Under the pieces are notes generated by a model. That model worked only from the letters and a program-made list of their open reading frames with translations. It was not told the DNA's origin and made no database searches. A stretch of DNA of 64,000 nt from Spirosoma fluviale. GTDB lineage: Bacteria; Bacteroidota; Bacteroidia; Cytophagales; Spirosomataceae. Every line of letters begins with the position of its first letter. The stretch's first letter is position 1. Positions 61,173 to 64,000 of the stretch are shown here, in pieces. The position numbers were made by a program, and so were the translations under genes. The stretch covers positions 993,844-1,057,843 of the forward strand of contig NZ_OCNH01000002.1 in NCBI RefSeq assembly GCF_900230225.1, given 5' to 3'.

Positions 61173-61567
61173 GAGCCTGTTTAAAAATGGAATAAAGGCT
61201 CATGAAAAATAGAATCATCCTATTTTCGAGGATGAGACGACCAAAGCTGTACCCTTCCGACCTGACTGATTCCGCCTAGAAAGTTATTGAACAAATTCTG
61301 GCTGACAAGCGAAAACGAAAATATTCACTGCGTAGCATTTTTGATGCCCTGCTGTATATTACCAAAACTGGTGGTTAATGGCGGCAAATGCCCAATGATT
61401 TACCGCCTTGACCATTGTGCTACTATTACTTCTGGAAGTGGCGTAATGACGGTACTTGGGAAAAGCTCAACAAAGCTCTAGTGGAACGAAGGCGCAAGAA
61501 AGCGAATCGCGAAGCATCGCCTAGTGTGGGAGTAATTGATTACCAGATCATTAAATGTAGCGAATAG
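61173..61567 (+). mobile_element. Decayed IS5-type insertion sequence, 5' part
   Basis: An ATG at 61202 opens a frame that reads as the N-terminal third of an IS5-family transposase (PKLYPSDLTDS, KVIEQILADKRKRKYSLR, FDALLYITKTGG, YYYFWKWRNDGTWEKLN, EASPSVGVIDYQ). It is interrupted by four stop codons ending at 61565-61567; each lies at a position where Trp or Gln is expected. A candidate terminal repeat GAGCCTGTTTAAAAA is at 61173-61187. The element lies upstream of the cyclase gene. Confidence 0.75.
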
Positions 61568-61608
61568 GGAGTCCTGTCTCAGCCAATAACTTGGTCATTC
61601 TTAAATAA

Positions 61609-61745
61609 ACGACGCTCCCTTTTATTGAACAGCGTACGTTAGTGGGCGACAAAATTTATGCTTCTGGGTCTATTAATGCCCAATTGGCTCCCCAAGGGGT
61701 CGAAATTATGACCCCGGTCAAACTCAAAAAGGGCCAAAACTGTTT
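61609..61745 (+). mobile_element. Second transposase fragment
   Basis: In another frame, about 45 codons read as a different transposase piece (PFIEQRTLVGDKIYA, GVEIMTPVKLKKGQ), as in IS982- or IS4-like enzymes. It ends abruptly where the reverse-strand gene at 61724 begins to read well, so its 3' end is fused to the end of that gene. Confidence 0.5.
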
Positions 61746-62494
61746 TGTTGCATCGCTTTAATTTGATTTTCAAGCTCAATGCGTTTAATTTGATTATCCA
61801 ATTCATCATACGCTTTAATATGTTGATTAAACTTTATTTTTAAATCGTCAGGTATTTGCTGAATATTCCTTGTGTGTTGCGTCAACATCTCATTGAATGG
61901 CCCTACAAATTCCTCGATGTACATGAGCGCAGCAGACACCTTATTAACATAATGCATGACTTCATTATATTTTTCTGCACATTCAAATAAAGCTTCATTA
62001 TATTCATTCAAATAAATCGGCAAGTTTGCTACTTTTTCATTTGCTTTATTACATTCTTCAATAGCGCGACTAAATTTTATTAGATTTCGCTCTAAGTACT
62101 CCAAAATTTGGGGCATTTTTTGTGAATTGCTATTACATAATTCCGAAACATCTTGTAGTAATCTTTCTCCTTTTGTATATTTCTTTAAACTTTCATTCAA
62201 TTTGTTATCTAGGCGTTTATTTTCTACATAATTTACAAGGGCCTTAGCACCTAAACCAACGGCTATCCCAATTATTGTGCCTACTACAGGAACGCTTTCT
62301 ACTATTTTTTTTCCAAGCTTTACACCTACATAGGCAGCAATTTTAGAAATACTACCCTCTAGTGCTAACCGGTATACCTTAGTATTATACGCTATATTTC
62401 GAGACTTATTATATAGTCTCACTGTAATCTTTTTATGACTATTGATTACCTGCATTCTAGCCTTCTCTTGTAATTCATCAAAGTCGCGTATCAT
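61724..62494 (-). CDS. Coiled-coil protein with glycine-zipper hydrophobic segment
   Basis: 256 residues, strongly AT-rich coding. Residues about 47-90 are hydrophobic and glycine-rich (VGVKLGKKIVESVPVVGT, then IIGIAVGLGAKALV), like glycine-zipper membrane-inserting segments. The rest is predicted helical coiled coil. There is no signal peptide. The last residues (about SFGPF) and the stop codon lie inside the transposase fragment at 61609-61745, so the original C-terminus may have been lost. It lies between the cyclase toxin and the C92-type amidase. It could be a pore-forming effector, a chaperone or a delivery protein; none is proven. Confidence 0.65.
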   Translation of the reverse strand: MIRDFDELQEKARMQVINSHKKITVRLYNKSRNIAYNTKVYRLALEGSISKIAAYVGVKLGKKIVESVPVVGTIIGIAVGLGAKALVNYVENKRLDNKLNESLKKYTKGERLLQDVSELCNSNSQKMPQILEYLERNLIKFSRAIEECNKANEKVANLPIYLNEYNEALFECAEKYNEVMHYVNKVSAALMYIEEFVGPFNEMLTQHTRNIQQIPDDLKIKFNQHIKAYDELDNQIKRIELENQIKAMQQNSFGPF

Positions 62495-62606
62495 AATGTT
62501 TTTTTATTACTTTTTAAATGTTGTGTCTTAACTATGGACATTTAACTTAAAGAACAGACGGCTACTTAACAGCTTAACTACGGTATTATGCATCAAAACC
62601 GACGTT

Positions 62607-62938
62607 GAAAATCAAATGGTCCGGCAGGCTAGCCGCTTAATCAATGCTCCTACTCAGGGTCGTATAGCCTATGAGCATTTAGTTAGTCAGTGGGACGATA
62701 TCCTGCCCCTGGTCGTAACAATCAAGTTAGGTTATGCGAAAGCATCGACGCGGTTCCGGCGGCTGAACATGTATGCTCGACGGAACCCACTTATCAGGGG
62801 TGAAAGACTTGGGCCGACTGTATAAACCCAGTTTATTCTACACTATATCGCCGAATTCAGTTTACGTGAAGCTACTCGCTTTCGATGAATCATCGCATTG
62901 AAGGTAATGCGCAGTTGTAACGGACTAACTAGCATCTG
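62607..62938 (+). mobile_element. Tn3-family transposase remnant
   Basis: Codons from about 62607 read as part of the C-terminal region of a Tn3-type TnpA: LINAPTQGRIAYEHLVSQWDDI, then LVVTIKLGYAKASTRFRRLN and YARRNPLIR. After a frameshift near 62800 the text continues as LGRLYK and YIAEFSLREA in other frames, and a further one gives NHRIEGNAQL. It is a short, multiply frameshifted fossil of a roughly 1000-residue protein. Confidence 0.6.
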
Positions 62939-62939
62939 G

Positions 62940-63557
62940 TTAACGAGGTAGTAAATGCCCTATGTATGTAAACTGCTGCGGCATCCCTCTTAACATTCTG
63001 GCTAGTTTAGCCGGGTTGACATTTCCTGCGTTTAATTGGAATACGGGTGGCGCATGTTGATTTAGTTGATAGGATACGAACTGATATATATAAACCACGA
63101 ATTGCGAACAGAAAAATTGATTTCCCCTGTGGCCAAGTACTTCAGTTAACAAATCGTCCATATCTTCGGGCGATTGAGCCGCTTTGTGCCGCCGGAAAAG
63201 TGATTTTACCGCCCCCGGCACACTGTAGTTCATCGTCCTGTGCGTCTTGTGAATATCGAAAAACACCTTGGCGCATGTACCAGTCCCATCGGCCAAATCA
63301 GCGTTTACTGATCGAAAAACATGGTATGAGTAGGCTCTATTACCTGTCAGGAGATGATTGGCAGCAACGCCACCCCCTGAAGACTCAATAATGTGCATTT
63401 TATCAAATAGAATACCTGCGTGAACAATAGAGGAGAACAGGTGATCAGAGGTCAGCAAATACTGTCCATAGCTAATTGCAGCACCGACGATAGAATAACC
63501 ATCAAACTCTTTGAGCATGATGTCTCCTCTCTGAAGATCGGCGAGTTGGAGTGGCAT
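62940..63557 (-). CDS. Permuted papain-like (YiiX/C92) amidase or peptidase
   Basis: 205 residues. The motifs LQRGDIMLKEF, VHAGIL with His46, IESSGGGV with Glu58 and NQFFCSQFVVYIYQ with Cys150 are those of the YiiX/C92 NlpC/P60 superfamily branch with circularly permuted catalytic order (His before Cys). Members cut amide bonds in peptidoglycan, lipids or proteins, and several are secreted effectors. It has no signal peptide. It lies 12 bases after the 63570 gene on the same strand. The island context with the cyclase suggests an effector. Confidence 0.75.
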   Translation of the reverse strand: MPLQLADLQRGDIMLKEFDGYSIVGAAISYGQYLLTSDHLFSSIVHAGILFDKMHIIESSGGGVAANHLLTGNRAYSYHVFRSVNADLADGTGTCAKVFFDIHKTHRTMNYSVPGAVKSLFRRHKAAQSPEDMDDLLTEVLGHRGNQFFCSQFVVYIYQFVSYQLNQHAPPVFQLNAGNVNPAKLARMLRGMPQQFTYIGHLLPR

Positions 63558-63569
63558 AGTTTTAACGGG

Positions 63570-63899
63570 TTAGAAGTTTATATGTTTGTAATTCCTATTT
63601 GGGCCAACCGGATGCCGTACTACATCGCGTTGTGCTTGCCAAATGCTGGTCTCTCCCGAAACAAAATCTTCCGCGCCAGTCTCAACTTTTCCTCCTTGCC
63701 CATGTGAAAACGGCCTAAAAGCACTCCATGCATTTGACGTAGAATGTCTTACACGGCTAATGAATCCGACTTCTTTGTACTCGCTTTTTTGAATTGATAG
63801 AAAATATTTCTTGGCATAATTTATAAAGTTTCTTGGGTGAAATTCTTTGGTACGCTGACAACTCTCGCTTAGGTAGGTACTTTTTGACTTCTTCCCCAC
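63570..63899 (-). CDS. Hypothetical protein upstream of the C92-type amidase
   Basis: 109 residues of no recognised family. It opens MGKKSKSTYLSESCQRTKEF, basic and polar; the C-terminal half is Gly/His/Trp-containing (NAWSAFRPFSHGQGGKVETG). No signal peptide or hydrophobic segment. The 12-base gap to the amidase gene suggests an operon, perhaps as adaptor, chaperone or immunity protein. Start choice is uncertain. Confidence 0.45.
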   Translation of the reverse strand: MGKKSKSTYLSESCQRTKEFHPRNFINYAKKYFLSIQKSEYKEVGFISRVRHSTSNAWSAFRPFSHGQGGKVETGAEDFVSGETSIWQAQRDVVRHPVGPNRNYKHINF

Positions 63900-64000
63900 A
63901 TTGGACCACTCAAATTTTTATCTGATTGTCCTCTCCTTAGCATTGCTATTTGAATCTACACAAGAATTTTAAGAATGCCATTTTATAATTTCTCAAAATT

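Noticed and set aside
1..64000. tRNA, rRNA, riboswitch or replication origin
   Set aside because: None was recognised on reading either strand; small RNAs cannot be excluded by eye.

Overview
The window looks like chromosome of a Cytophagales bacterium, most likely a Spirosoma-type member of the Spirosomaceae. This rests on the gene families (multi-domain secreted Ig/DUF11 proteins, DUF4142, DUF2231, GH1-like protein, Rrf2, LytTR, ECF sigma), on the lack of Shine-Dalgarno sequences, and on TAnnTTTG-type promoter cores. The species assignment is inference. No rRNA, tRNA or CRISPR array was found.

Layout. 1-1815: 3' part of an MmeI-like restriction-methylation enzyme cut by the window edge. 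1816-6434: hairpin-rich spacer, an SGNH lipoprotein, a RecE/Exo VIII-like PD-(D/E)XK nuclease with two small partners, a divergent HTH regulator and a small acidic protein. 6535-8468: GHMP sugar kinase plus galU, a sugar-1-phosphate to UDP-sugar pair. 8583-22473: three huge secreted proteins on the minus strand. Two are mosaic tandem paralogues (BNR/sortilin-like propeller, Ig repeats, DUF11); the third is an acetylesterase-like protein with the same C-terminal module. 22687-39849: mostly housekeeping (sulfatase, aspS, M20 hydrolase, Rrf2, two APC permeases, M16 protease, LLM monooxygenase, GAPDH, ECF sigma, response regulator, UDP-galactopyranose mutase). 39850-47100: a gene graveyard with a nameless C-terminal fragment, a cytochrome oxidase subunit I pseudogene, an FRG-domain pseudogene and an asparaginase fragment, lying among an intact GH1-like gene, a GT2 glycosyltransferase and small disordered proteins. 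47227-50604: two stand-alone response regulators, DUF4142 and DUF2231 proteins. 51723-54276: a LytTR regulator followed by an OLD-family ATPase.

54295-58792 is a four-gene operon: J-domain coiled-coil protein, von Willebrand A protein, PP2C phosphatase and a kinase with WG repeats. It is a TerY-P-type phospho-signalling triad with an added co-chaperone-like gene, convergent with the OLD ATPase.

59949-63899 is an AT-richer accessory island. It encodes a protein of the anthrax edema factor / CyaA / ExoY nucleotidyl cyclase toxin family with most catalytic residues in place, a glycine-zipper protein, a permuted papain-like (YiiX/C92) amidase and an unknown protein, with decayed IS and Tn3 transposase fragments between them. 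This toxin locus and the TerY-P/J-domain operon are the strongest candidates for unusual biology.

Throughout the window, gene ends carry long, often perfect inverted repeats (up to 44 bp per arm), far longer than ordinary terminators and mostly without T-tracts.
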